From: Candidatus Zixiibacteriota bacterium
GTDB lineage: Bacteria > Zixibacteria > MSB-5A5 > GN15 > JAAZOE01
Assembly: GCA_030588275.1 (NCBI GenBank)
Contig: JAUUYJ010000154.1
Span: forward strand, 1-6,257
DNA: 6,257 nt
Direction: 5' to 3'
The notes under the pieces were generated by a model that was given only the letters and a program-made list of their open reading frames with translations, did not search any database and had not been told where the DNA came from. Both the position numbers and the translations under genes were made by a program. Below are positions 1-6,257 of the stretch, in pieces (within the stretch, counting starts at the first letter, position 1; every line of letters starts with the position of its first letter).

Positions 1-134
1 ACGAGTGGTGCGGTACTTTGGCGCACCATCACCGTTAGATGATCCAGATTAGCGATATTTTTAATTTGATCCAAAAGCGGCAACGCCATCACCGCATCAC
101 CAACCCAATTGGGCCACCTGATAATCAGCCGCAT
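1..134 (-). CDS. waaF: ADP-heptose:LPS heptosyltransferase, WaaF/RfaF type (5' part only)
   Basis: This is the N-terminal 44 codons of a gene that runs off the left edge. The translation begins MRLIIRWPNWVGDAVMALPL and continues LDQIKNIANLDHLTVMVRQ. The segment PNWVGDAVMALP (about residues 8-19) is the nucleotide-sugar-transferase entry motif typical of LPS heptosyltransferases (GT9 family), which add L-glycero-D-manno-heptose from ADP-heptose to the inner core on the cytoplasmic face of the inner membrane. The start is fixed by context: the ATG at 134-132 is the only good in-frame start, because a TGA lies four codons upstream. The upstream Shine-Dalgarno is weak (GAG about 8 nt before the ATG). 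It lies 15 bp downstream of the acyltransferase stop, so it is probably co-transcribed and translated from the same mRNA. The heptosyltransferase family is clear. Whether it is heptosyltransferase I, II or a later-acting paralogue cannot be settled from 44 residues, although NWVGD favours the WaaF group. Confidence 0.8.
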   Translation of the reverse strand, partial: MRLIIRWPNWVGDAVMALPLLDQIKNIANLDHLTVMVRQSTAPL

Positions 135-149
135 CGCATATTCTCAAAT

Positions 150-1076
150 TTAATCGACATAAGCCCCTTCCGTCAAATCTCCCCCAGCAACTTTTTTAAA
201 ACGCCGATGAGTCCACAACCACATCTCCGGATATTTACGAACCGCCGCTTCAATCCGAGTAGTATATAACTGTGTCAAACGGAAAATCTCGGTATCAAAA
301 TCAGCCTCAAGGTCAGGATAGAGAGGTTTGTCGAAAACACAATGATGCCTCCCTTTTTCTTTGCGCATAATATATCCGGTAACAATCGGCGCCCCGGTTT
401 TAACCGATAACGTCGCCCCGGCTCGAGGTACAGAAACCAACCGCCCGAAAAATTTCACCAGGATGCCTCCCGATCCGGCATGCTGGTCGGAAACAATCGC
501 CACCTGACGATTGTTTTTCAAAGCCCGCAAGACCTCTTTCATTCCACCACCAGCACCGCGTTCGGAATGTATCACCCGTACGCCGAGGCATTGGCGCAGG
601 TAGGTCAGATAATCGTCAACTTTCCGATTATGTTGGCCCCGAATCAAAAAATCGACCGGGTAGCCAAGATGATTAATGTATCCCCCCATCAATTCCCAGT
701 TACCAAAATGCGATCCGATCAAGAGTCCCCCCTTGCCATACTCAAGCAATTCGGCAAAAGTCTCCTCCCCCTCAGAACTCACCTTCTCAAACAACCGGTC
801 TTTTTCAATTTTGGGGAAGCGACAAATTTCTGCTAACGTCTGTCCGATATTTCCAAAGATACCACGAGATAATTCTTCCCGCTCAATTTCTGAGAATTTA
901 TCGCCGAAAGCGATCTCAAGATTTTTTTTGACAATCAGATTGCGCGAATGCCATAGATTATTTACCCCCCGACCGAGTCGATCCCCCAGAGTCAGAGCCA
1001 TCTGGCGTGATAACAGCCTAAAGATAAAAGCGGCTAAACGAGCCGCCCAGAATTCAATCCCATGGCTTATCTTCAT
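150..1076 (-). CDS. Lysophospholipid/lipid A acyltransferase, LpxL/HtrB family
   Basis: A 308-residue protein of usual length for the LpxL/LpxM (HtrB/MsbB) family, which transfers an acyl chain from acyl-ACP onto the lipid A precursor at the inner membrane. The HX4E catalytic motif is present in GSHFGNWELMGG (H123, E128). Further family marks are the SDQH segment (D197-Q198), KFFGR with V-PRAGA (residues 208-221), and the C-terminal MWLWTHRRFK block (285-294). A hydrophobic N-terminal stretch (about 9-32) is likely the membrane-associating helix. I chose the ATG at 1076, preceded by GAGGAG with a 4-nt gap. An in-frame start at 1145 exists but would add 23 residues with no family resemblance and deepen the overlap with the upstream gene. 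The chosen start overlaps the end of the peptidase gene by 23 bp, suggesting translational coupling. Position before a heptosyltransferase supports a lipid A role. The exact substrate and acyl position cannot be told, and a non-lipid-A lysophospholipid substrate is possible. Confidence 0.9.
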   Translation of the reverse strand: MKISHGIEFWAARLAAFIFRLLSRQMALTLGDRLGRGVNNLWHSRNLIVKKNLEIAFGDKFSEIEREELSRGIFGNIGQTLAEICRFPKIEKDRLFEKVSSEGEETFAELLEYGKGGLLIGSHFGNWELMGGYINHLGYPVDFLIRGQHNRKVDDYLTYLRQCLGVRVIHSERGAGGGMKEVLRALKNNRQVAIVSDQHAGSGGILVKFFGRLVSVPRAGATLSVKTGAPIVTGYIMRKEKGRHHCVFDKPLYPDLEADFDTEIFRLTQLYTTRIEAAVRKYPEMWLWTHRRFKKVAGGDLTEGAYVD

Positions 1077-1977
1077 CCGGCTCCTCAACCTCACCATAAT
1101 CAAAATCGCTGGAATGGAGCTTATCGTACTCATCCAGCTCCGCATACCTTTTCTTACGTCGCACCCGGTTTAAAATCAAACCAAGCACAAAGATAAAGGC
1201 AAGCACAACCCATAACATACTGCTGTCAAAAATCAGCGTCAGCACGTTGTACCGTCCCTTCAAATAGAGCATAAACTCATCATTAAAACCAGCATAATCA
1301 AGCCCGATAGCATTTTTAAAAGCGACATCATCACTTTTTCCCCGGCGGTAGTTATCCAGCACAATATGCAGGCTGGAGAGACCATAATTTTCCACAAAAT
1401 AAGAAAAGGCTAAATACGATTCGGAATATGACAACTGCGCCTGATCGCCGGTAAAACGGTTCAGCTTTTCAATCTTCGGAAGCGGCATCAGGTATCCCAA
1501 AACCGCCGCCCAACTGACCGCCAAATTATCCTGCCAGCCCCATTCGGCCGAATGATAAACAGCCATCCCCTCATCAAGCCAGCGCGGCACATGATGGTAA
1601 CGAACGAAGCGGGCCATGGCAATATGCGAGTACTCATGGATCAACAGTTCCCGCATCCCCTTCGGACCGGTCAAAAGTCGCTCAGATTTAATAACAATGC
1701 GCCGTCTGACAGGTAATGCCACTCCGGCCCCCCAATCCGGTATTCCCCGTCCGGCCAACGAATCAAACCGCGCTTTGGTATCAACAATATAGATCGCCAG
1801 CGAATCGTCGTGGATACGTCCCAGAGTAGCTTCGACCCGAACGATCGCATCTGCAAGAATTTTTACTGCCCTTACTGAATCGCTGACCCGATCAGCAATG
1901 ATATAATTTCCGGCAAATATATTACTTGAGAAAGTGACCTGCAGAATCACAAAAAATGACAGCCACCGAATTTTCAT
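1054..1977 (-). CDS. Membrane-anchored zinc metallopeptidase, peptidase MA-like (gluzincin) family
   Basis: A 307-residue protein. Residues 1-22 form a Sec signal peptide (K-R n-region, hydrophobic core, likely cut after NIFA). The metallopeptidase core follows: LLIHEYSHIAMARF gives the HExxH zinc motif (H114, E115, H118), and PRWLDEGMAVY supplies the third ligand (E136). The SYSESYLAFSYFVENYG block (about 183-199) is the substrate-side helix seen in the peptidase MA-like group. A transmembrane helix at about 252-270 is followed by a basic RVRRKKR stop-transfer patch and then an acidic tail (EYDKL... EVEEPDEDKPWD). The predicted form is a periplasmic peptidase held in the inner membrane with a 35-residue cytoplasmic tail. 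All zinc residues are intact, so it should be active, but its substrate is unknown. The ATG is 2 bp after the TGA of the M23 gene and has no good Shine-Dalgarno of its own, so translation is likely coupled. Its 3' end overlaps the acyltransferase start. Confidence 0.85.
   Translation of the reverse strand: MKIRWLSFFVILQVTFSSNIFAGNYIIADRVSDSVRAVKILADAIVRVEATLGRIHDDSLAIYIVDTKARFDSLAGRGIPDWGAGVALPVRRRIVIKSERLLTGPKGMRELLIHEYSHIAMARFVRYHHVPRWLDEGMAVYHSAEWGWQDNLAVSWAAVLGYLMPLPKIEKLNRFTGDQAQLSYSESYLAFSYFVENYGLSSLHIVLDNYRRGKSDDVAFKNAIGLDYAGFNDEFMLYLKGRYNVLTLIFDSSMLWVVLAFIFVLGLILNRVRRKKRYAELDEYDKLHSSDFDYGEVEEPDEDKPWD
1081..1086 (-). promoter_or_regulatory. Ribosome binding site of the acyltransferase gene
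   Basis: On the minus strand GAGGAG is followed by CCGG and then ATG at 1076. It lies inside the 3' end of the upstream peptidase gene. This site decides the start in favour of 1076 over the longer alternative at 1145. Confidence 0.6.
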
Positions 1978-1979
1978 CT

Positions 1980-4238
1980 TCAGCGACCGGAACCGACACG
2001 AAATTTACGCGTCACACGACTCTTGTTACCGCATCGGTCGGTAACTTCTATTATCAACTGATGCGAACCGTTGGCCAATTTCCAATGAGGCTTGGAGGTT
2101 AAGCGCTTCCGTTCCGGATCAAACTCAGGCACCATCCAGACTCCATCAATTGTAACATTAAAATTCAGGTCATTTTCAAATCGTGACAAATCATCATCTA
2201 TTACGCAACTAATCTGAGGACGGCTTGTTTTAAGCACAGCATTGTTCTTGATATTCAATCTACTTATTTTCGCCCCGGCCGTATCGGCGATCAGCGCAAG
2301 AACACCGGTTCCACCCAATTTTGAATTCATCACCCCAGCCGCCTTGTCATAGCTCCCCCCTGCCCACAGCCAGCCTTTTTTCGGATGATGCACATATAGG
2401 CCAATCTGGCTGGTAACGAAACGGCTGTTATCAATCTCCGCCTGTAATTCAGCCCACCCGGCAAAGCTATAATTTTCCGGACCCAAAACAAGCGGACCAT
2501 GTAAATAAAAGCCACTCTCCGGCGCATCAATAGCCGTATCTCGCGAAAATAACAAAGCATCATCAAAAAGGTCATCAGAATCCCACGACAAAATCAACCC
2601 CGGTTGCAAACCGGTCGTCCAGGCAGATCCGGCATTGATGTTTTGAACATTAATCTGGAGACTGTCAGGTCGATACCCAACCGGACCACGTATGATGACC
2701 GATTCGACCTTTCCCACATCATCATCCGGCTGGTAAAATAATGAAAACTGCTTTCCATCTGTCTTACGGAAATAACGGCGAACCGATTCAACGTCGGTTC
2801 TAATCTCAGCCAACAACCAATTGATCGCCGGCGAAGTTGCCTGACAGCTGAACAGCAGGCCATCATCCAGGATATCAAACCGGGCAGATTCAACCGCCTC
2901 CTGCCCATTGGGAAACTCACGAGCCGAAGAAAAGAACAGATTGTCGATCAATCTGCTTTCTTTAAAGAAACGCAAATTGTAGTTGGATCGATTTTTAAAG
3001 TCACCGACGAGGCTAAGTTGCCTTTGCGAAATAGAAACTTCAGGATGCAGTTCGACTCCAGAACCACCCTCCCCAACAACCAGCAATGCAATCGAATCAA
3101 CAGCCTCGGAAAAACCAGATTCCAGATCAAATACAAACCCCGAATCAGACAGGTCAGAACGATTAAGAGGTTTAATGAGAGCCTTTCCCGGATGGTAGTA
3201 AAAAACCAGATCCAATCGACTGTTGTTTCCAGCCGGATCGCTCGCCTCAATCCTCAGAGAATGATAACCTGAGATCGAATCAACAAAGGTACCATCGTAG
3301 CCAGCCTCAAATTCGTATTTTGAAAGTTTGTTTCCACCCTTGCGATACAGATTGTAAACTCGTTTATAATCAGACTTGGCCGGATCGTTATCACGATCAA
3401 GTTCGATAAATCGATTTTCATCAAACTCCAACCGATCATAAACTATTTTATGGTACAACTGATTGTCGATATACAGAGCCATTTGAGTCGGCCCCAAAAG
3501 AAACGAACCGGTTGTTGCAACGTCAGAGATTGCCCCCTTGACATTAAACCGCCCGCTCACGACAACCGTATCTTCGACACGATATCGCTTCCCCCCTTTT
3601 AATCGAGTCGGAATAATTTTGACAGACCGATCCCCGGTTTCAAATAAGGAAAACTCATCCATATACTCAAACCAGATCGCCTCAAATTTAGGAGACGTCT
3701 TGTCGTTGTACTCAACCTGATACATAAGTGGATGAGTCGGACTGTCACCGCGCCGAACTTCAAAATGCAAATGTGGCGCACCGGCACCAGTCTGCCCGGT
3801 ACGAGCGATATGATCACCCTTTTTAACCGGAAAGAGATCGGGCGTCAGGGTCAGATCCTGGTAATATCGTCCGCTGGCAATCTGCTTTTTCTGAAGGTAG
3901 CTCCCGATATCCCAATTATACTTTTGTAAATGACCAAAGACATAAACCCGCCCCGAATTGCCCTTTATATATAGCGCTTTGCCATACCCGGTATAAGAAC
4001 TCTTGATCCGCCAAACGTAGCCATCCTCCGGACAGAAGACTTTGGCCCCTTCTTTGCCGCCGGTCCGCAAATCCATCCCCATATGAAACCGACCCGCACG
4101 GGCGTCACCAAAACCGGACGAAAACTGTTTTCTTAAATTCAATGGCCATCTATAATTATCTTTAAAGCCGTCAGCATGGACGGGGTAAAAACTGCATAAA
4201 ATGGCACATACGACCGATACAGATATTAAACGTAGCAT
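1980..4238 (-). CDS. Secreted M23 family metallopeptidase with Ig-like C-terminal domains
   Basis: A 752-residue exported protein, numbered from the ATG at 4238. Residues 1-23 look like a Sec signal peptide with a likely cut after PVHA. The M23 (LytM/lysostaphin-type) domain spans about 29-170 with the full active site: HMGMD (H52, D56), FGHL (H103) and APHLHFE (H156, H158). These are the expected zinc ligands and catalytic histidines, so a cell-wall cross-link endopeptidase activity is plausible. Between FGHL and VKKGDHIARTG there is an insertion of about 25 residues compared with short LytM enzymes. The long remainder is mostly beta-rich. One Ig-like segment ends in SLRIEASDPAGNNSRL, and a similar C-terminal one (about 674-752) contains DGVWMVPEFDPE and IEVTDRCGNKSRV. 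Such tails are familiar from Bacteroidetes/FCB M23 proteins. An in-frame TTG at 4277 would add 13 residues. Neither start has a clear Shine-Dalgarno, and I prefer the ATG because it opens directly on the signal peptide. First gene of the operon, 2 bp before the MA-type peptidase. Confidence 0.88.
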   Translation of the reverse strand: MLRLISVSVVCAILCSFYPVHADGFKDNYRWPLNLRKQFSSGFGDARAGRFHMGMDLRTGGKEGAKVFCPEDGYVWRIKSSYTGYGKALYIKGNSGRVYVFGHLQKYNWDIGSYLQKKQIASGRYYQDLTLTPDLFPVKKGDHIARTGQTGAGAPHLHFEVRRGDSPTHPLMYQVEYNDKTSPKFEAIWFEYMDEFSLFETGDRSVKIIPTRLKGGKRYRVEDTVVVSGRFNVKGAISDVATTGSFLLGPTQMALYIDNQLYHKIVYDRLEFDENRFIELDRDNDPAKSDYKRVYNLYRKGGNKLSKYEFEAGYDGTFVDSISGYHSLRIEASDPAGNNSRLDLVFYYHPGKALIKPLNRSDLSDSGFVFDLESGFSEAVDSIALLVVGEGGSGVELHPEVSISQRQLSLVGDFKNRSNYNLRFFKESRLIDNLFFSSAREFPNGQEAVESARFDILDDGLLFSCQATSPAINWLLAEIRTDVESVRRYFRKTDGKQFSLFYQPDDDVGKVESVIIRGPVGYRPDSLQINVQNINAGSAWTTGLQPGLILSWDSDDLFDDALLFSRDTAIDAPESGFYLHGPLVLGPENYSFAGWAELQAEIDNSRFVTSQIGLYVHHPKKGWLWAGGSYDKAAGVMNSKLGGTGVLALIADTAGAKISRLNIKNNAVLKTSRPQISCVIDDDLSRFENDLNFNVTIDGVWMVPEFDPERKRLTSKPHWKLANGSHQLIIEVTDRCGNKSRVTRKFRVGSGR

Positions 4239-4372
4239 TGGCGGCAAGTTAACAGATACGAGGTTGAGATCAACCAATTTTTATTGATCCGGTCGAGAAA
4301 TCCTCGTTCAGTCAGGGAGAAAACGACCGAAAACCGCTTGCCAAGCAGTTCGATTTACATATATTGCAAGGC

Positions 4373-4408
4373 TTGGGTAGCCCAGTTATTTTCTCTTTTG
4401 GGTCACCC
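4373..4408 (+). repeat. Paired dyad motif TTGGGT-N2-CCC, possible operator
   Basis: TTGGGTAGCCC at 4373-4383 and TTGGGTCACCC at 4398-4408 agree at nine of eleven positions and lie 25 bp apart. Each has inverted symmetry: TGGG-tag-CCCA in the first copy, and GGGT-C-ACCC, a perfect odd-centred palindrome, in the second. The second copy overlaps the candidate -35 of the ppiD-like gene. This is a reasonable layout for a regulator site, but two short copies can arise by chance. Confidence 0.35.
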
Positions 4409-4428
4409 GATCTTTTATTATCCATAAT
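4398..4428 (+). promoter_or_regulatory. Possible sigma70-type promoter of the ppiD-like gene
   Basis: CATAAT at 4423-4428 matches the -10 consensus at five of six positions. The best upstream partner is TTGGGT (4398-4403), a 3-of-6 match with a long 19-bp spacer. Transcription would start near 4435, leaving a short leader before the Shine-Dalgarno at 4457. The -35 match is poor, so the call is tentative; the promoter could depend on an activator or another sigma factor. Confidence 0.3.
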
Positions 4429-4456
4429 CCGGTTATCGGGTTTGTTGGAATTTTTT

Positions 4457-4464
4457 AAGGAGAG
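4457..4464 (+). promoter_or_regulatory. Ribosome binding site of the ppiD-like gene
   Basis: AAGGAGAG lies 8 nt before the ATG at 4473. It is the strongest Shine-Dalgarno in the window and fixes that start over the internal ATG at codon 4. Confidence 0.85.
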
Positions 4465-4472
4465 ATTCAATC

Positions 4473-6257
4473 ATGCTTGGTATGTTTCGTAAAATGACAA
4501 AGGTTGTCATCTGGTTTGTTATTCTCGCCTTCGTTGGCACGATTATTCTCGTTTGGGGAATGGATTTAACCGGATCCTCAGCTGGAAAAAAGGCGGCTAT
4601 GAATATCGCCGGTACTGTAAGTGGTATTGATCTACCATATCGCCAGTATTCAATCTACCTCGACAACCTCTATCGCGAAGAGCAGACCAAGACGCCCGAT
4701 GGTGAGCTGGATATGGCAACGGTCAAAAGGATTCGTCGTCAGGCATGGGACAATCTTGTAGCCGATTACCTGATCTCTCGGGAAATGGAAGCACGGAACA
4801 TTACCGTTAGCGATGACGAATTTTACCTCTTCCTAAAAAATCAACCGCTTGACGAACTCCAACAAAACCCCAACTTCCAGACCGATGGCCGATTTGATTA
4901 CAACAAATATTTGGCCGCCCTCTCCAATCCATCGGCCCAACAGTTTTGGACACAGATTGATGCCGCCTACCGGCCCCAACTACGTCGTCAAAAACTGTTT
5001 ATAGAAATCTCATCTATCGTTCGAGTTTCCGAGGATGAAATCAAAGACCTCTTTTTGGCCAGCTCTGAAAAGGCCAAAGCTGACATCATCTATGTCCCGG
5101 TCACCAAATACACGCAACCGGGTCCGGAATTAACCGAAGAAGAGATCAACGCCTATTACCAAAGAAACAAAGATGAGTACAAAACCGGTGAACGGACAGC
5201 TCTGAATTATGTCAGTTTCTCCAAAGACCCGACCGAAGATGACTGGGAACGGGCCCGCATGGATCTGGAACAGATCAAAGCTGAAATTGAAGCTGGCGGA
5301 GACTTTGCCGAAATCGCCATGGAAACTTCCGACGATATCGGTTCGGGACAGAATGGCGGAGACTTGGGATTCTTTGGTAAGGGACAAATGGTCAAGCCGT
5401 TTGAGGATGCCGCCTTTGCCCTCGAAATCGGGCAACTGTCCGATCTGGTCCGCTCCAAATTTGGCTGGCATTTGATCCGTACCGACGAAAAGAAAACTGA
5501 AGACGGCAAAGAGCTGGTTCGCGCCAGTCACATCCTCTTAAAAGTTGACCGGGCCTCATCTGAGACACTCGACCTGTTGTTCCAGAGAGCCGAAAATTTC
5601 ATCGCCGATGCCGAAGAGAATAGCTTTGATAAAGCGGCTGAAAATTTGGAACTCAAAGTCGAAAACACCGGCCTGTTTGTAGAAGATGGACAGATGACCG
5701 GGTTGGGAACCGATCGGGGCATAAGTAAATTTGCCTTTGCCAATGACGTCGGAGCCATCTCGCACATTTTTGAATCAGACGCCTCCATAAATATTGTACA
5801 GATTTCTGATAAAGCACCGGAAGGGATCGCCTCTTTGGAAGAAGTTCACCTCCAGGCTGAAATCGGACTTAAAACTGAAATGGGCATGATGGCTTGCGAA
5901 TCAGACATCAAAAAAATCGACGCCGAAATCAAAGCTGGCGTTGACTTCGGCAAAGCGGCCACCGATGCGGGCTACGAAGTCACCTCGACCGATCTGATCG
6001 CCCGCAACGGCTTCATCCGAGGAATCGGTCGTGACCCGAAAGTTATCGGCACCCTGTTTTCTCTCAAGAACCCCGGTGAAGTCACCGAGCCATTTAAGTA
6101 TGGTCGTGGTTGGGGACTTGTTAAGCTTATCGAACGGCAAAGCCCGGACCTGACCGAATACACACAGGTACGCGATTCGTTGGAGCAACTTTTGACTACC
6201 AGTAAACAGCAGGAAGTCTTTAATACCTGGTATGTTGATATGATTACCGGCGCAGAG
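4473..6257 (+). CDS. ppiD: PpiD/SurA-like membrane-anchored peptidyl-prolyl isomerase chaperone (3' end cut)
   Basis: An open frame of 595 codons runs to the right edge without a stop. Residues 11-29 are a single transmembrane helix after a basic n-region (FRKMTK), followed by WGMDLTG, so the body should be anchored in the inner membrane and face the periplasm. Residues about 40-215 form a helical SurA_N-type chaperone region (VSGIDLPYRQY, RRQAWDNLVADYLI). A parvulin domain at about 241-340 has the core motif NGGDLGFFGKGQM (294-306), then KPFEDAAFAL and GWHLIRTDE. A second parvulin-like domain (about 350-450) opens with VRASHILLKV but lacks the NGGDLG core. The rest (about 455-595) matches the usual PpiD C-terminal part, ending FNTWYVDMITGAE, so the true end is probably close. 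E. coli PpiD is 623 residues. Its role would be to assist folding of exported and outer-membrane proteins. It is transcribed divergently from the LPS/peptidase operon. The PpiD label rests on domain layout; SurA_N-domain isomerase is the safer family name. Confidence 0.88.
   Translation, partial: MLGMFRKMTKVVIWFVILAFVGTIILVWGMDLTGSSAGKKAAMNIAGTVSGIDLPYRQYSIYLDNLYREEQTKTPDGELDMATVKRIRRQAWDNLVADYLISREMEARNITVSDDEFYLFLKNQPLDELQQNPNFQTDGRFDYNKYLAALSNPSAQQFWTQIDAAYRPQLRRQKLFIEISSIVRVSEDEIKDLFLASSEKAKADIIYVPVTKYTQPGPELTEEEINAYYQRNKDEYKTGERTALNYVSFSKDPTEDDWERARMDLEQIKAEIEAGGDFAEIAMETSDDIGSGQNGGDLGFFGKGQMVKPFEDAAFALEIGQLSDLVRSKFGWHLIRTDEKKTEDGKELVRASHILLKVDRASSETLDLLFQRAENFIADAEENSFDKAAENLELKVENTGLFVEDGQMTGLGTDRGISKFAFANDVGAISHIFESDASINIVQISDKAPEGIASLEEVHLQAEIGLKTEMGMMACESDIKKIDAEIKAGVDFGKAATDAGYEVTSTDLIARNGFIRGIGRDPKVIGTLFSLKNPGEVTEPFKYGRGWGLVKLIERQSPDLTEYTQVRDSLEQLLTTSKQQEVFNTWYVDMITGAE

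Larger units (their letters stand above)
4239..4472. promoter_or_regulatory. Divergent intergenic region between the envelope operon and the ppiD-like gene
   Basis: This 234-bp stretch holds no convincing gene and must contain the promoters for both directions. For the plus strand there is a candidate -10, a repeated motif and a strong Shine-Dalgarno, listed separately. For the minus strand I could not find a convincing -35/-10 pair. A TTGGCA on the minus strand (4344-4339) matches a -35 well but lacks a matching -10 at 16-18 bp. A perfect odd-centred dyad, GCTTG-C-CAAGC, lies at 4336-4346 and overlaps that TTGGCA. The minus-strand mRNA leader cannot be sized. Confidence 0.6.

Noticed and set aside
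39..269. Plus-strand open frame of 76 codons at the left end
   Set aside because: It lies antisense to the heptosyltransferase start and the acyltransferase C-terminus, both of which have clear family motifs. Its translation has no recognisable feature.
1077..1145. N-terminal extension of the acyltransferase to the ATG at 1145
   Set aside because: It would overlap the peptidase gene by 92 bp and add residues unlike the family N-terminus. The ATG at 1076 has GAGGAG just upstream.
480..1173. Two overlapping plus-strand open frames (118 and 165 codons)
   Set aside because: They are antisense to the acyltransferase, whose HX4E and other motifs are intact. The translations are low-complexity and resemble no family.
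2330..3439. Several minus- and plus-strand open frames of 60-108 codons
   Set aside because: All lie inside the long M23 gene in other frames. None has a ribosome site or recognisable protein motif.
4424..4436. Weak hairpin ATAATC-C-GGTTAT as a possible terminator
   Set aside because: The stem is short with a wobble pair, it lies between the likely -10 and the ribosome site, and no gene ends nearby. It is not a terminator.
5130..6188. Minus-strand open frames of 63-133 codons at the right end
   Set aside because: They are antisense shadows of the ppiD-like gene, whose plus-strand frame is open for 595 codons with clear parvulin motifs.
1..6257. Defence system, phage, integrative element, CRISPR or RNA gene
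   Set aside because: No repeat arrays, transposase or integrase motifs, or tRNA/rRNA-like stretches were seen. All coding space is filled by envelope-related genes.

Overview
The window reads as ordinary chromosomal DNA from an uncultured-type, LPS-bearing (diderm) bacterium. Codon use and base composition look even throughout, and there are no insertion sequences, phage genes, CRISPR arrays or RNA genes. Three observations point to the FCB/Bacteroidetes side of the tree: an M23 peptidase with a long insertion before its VKKGD segment and Ig-like tail domains, an envelope-anchored MA-type peptidase, and a PpiD-like chaperone with two parvulin domains. Candidate Zixibacteria or a relative is my best guess, but this rests on family resemblance only, not on a search.

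The left two thirds (1-4238) is a compact run of four genes on the minus strand, in transcription order: a secreted M23 metallopeptidase (4238-1980), a membrane-anchored HExxH peptidase of the MA-like family (1977-1054), an LpxL/HtrB-type acyltransferase (1076-150) and the first 44 codons of an ADP-heptose:LPS heptosyltransferase of WaaF type (134-1, cut by the left edge). Spacings are 2 bp, a 23 bp overlap and 15 bp, so the genes are very probably one operon. The last two genes build the lipid and inner-core parts of lipopolysaccharide. The first two are cell-wall or envelope proteases. The shared theme is outer-envelope construction.

A 234-bp divergent intergenic region (4239-4472) separates this operon from a plus-strand gene (4473 to beyond 6257). 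That gene encodes an inner-membrane-anchored PpiD/SurA-like periplasmic folding factor with one parvulin domain carrying the canonical core and a second, degenerate one. The intergenic region holds a strong Shine-Dalgarno sequence for the plus-strand gene, a plausible -10 box, and a pair of similar dyad-bearing motifs (TTGGGT-N2-CCC) 25 bp apart that could be an operator.

I found no convincing undescribed system. The more unusual points are the split of parvulin signature residues between the two domains of the PpiD-like protein, the peptidase pair leading an LPS operon, and the paired motif in the divergent promoter region.
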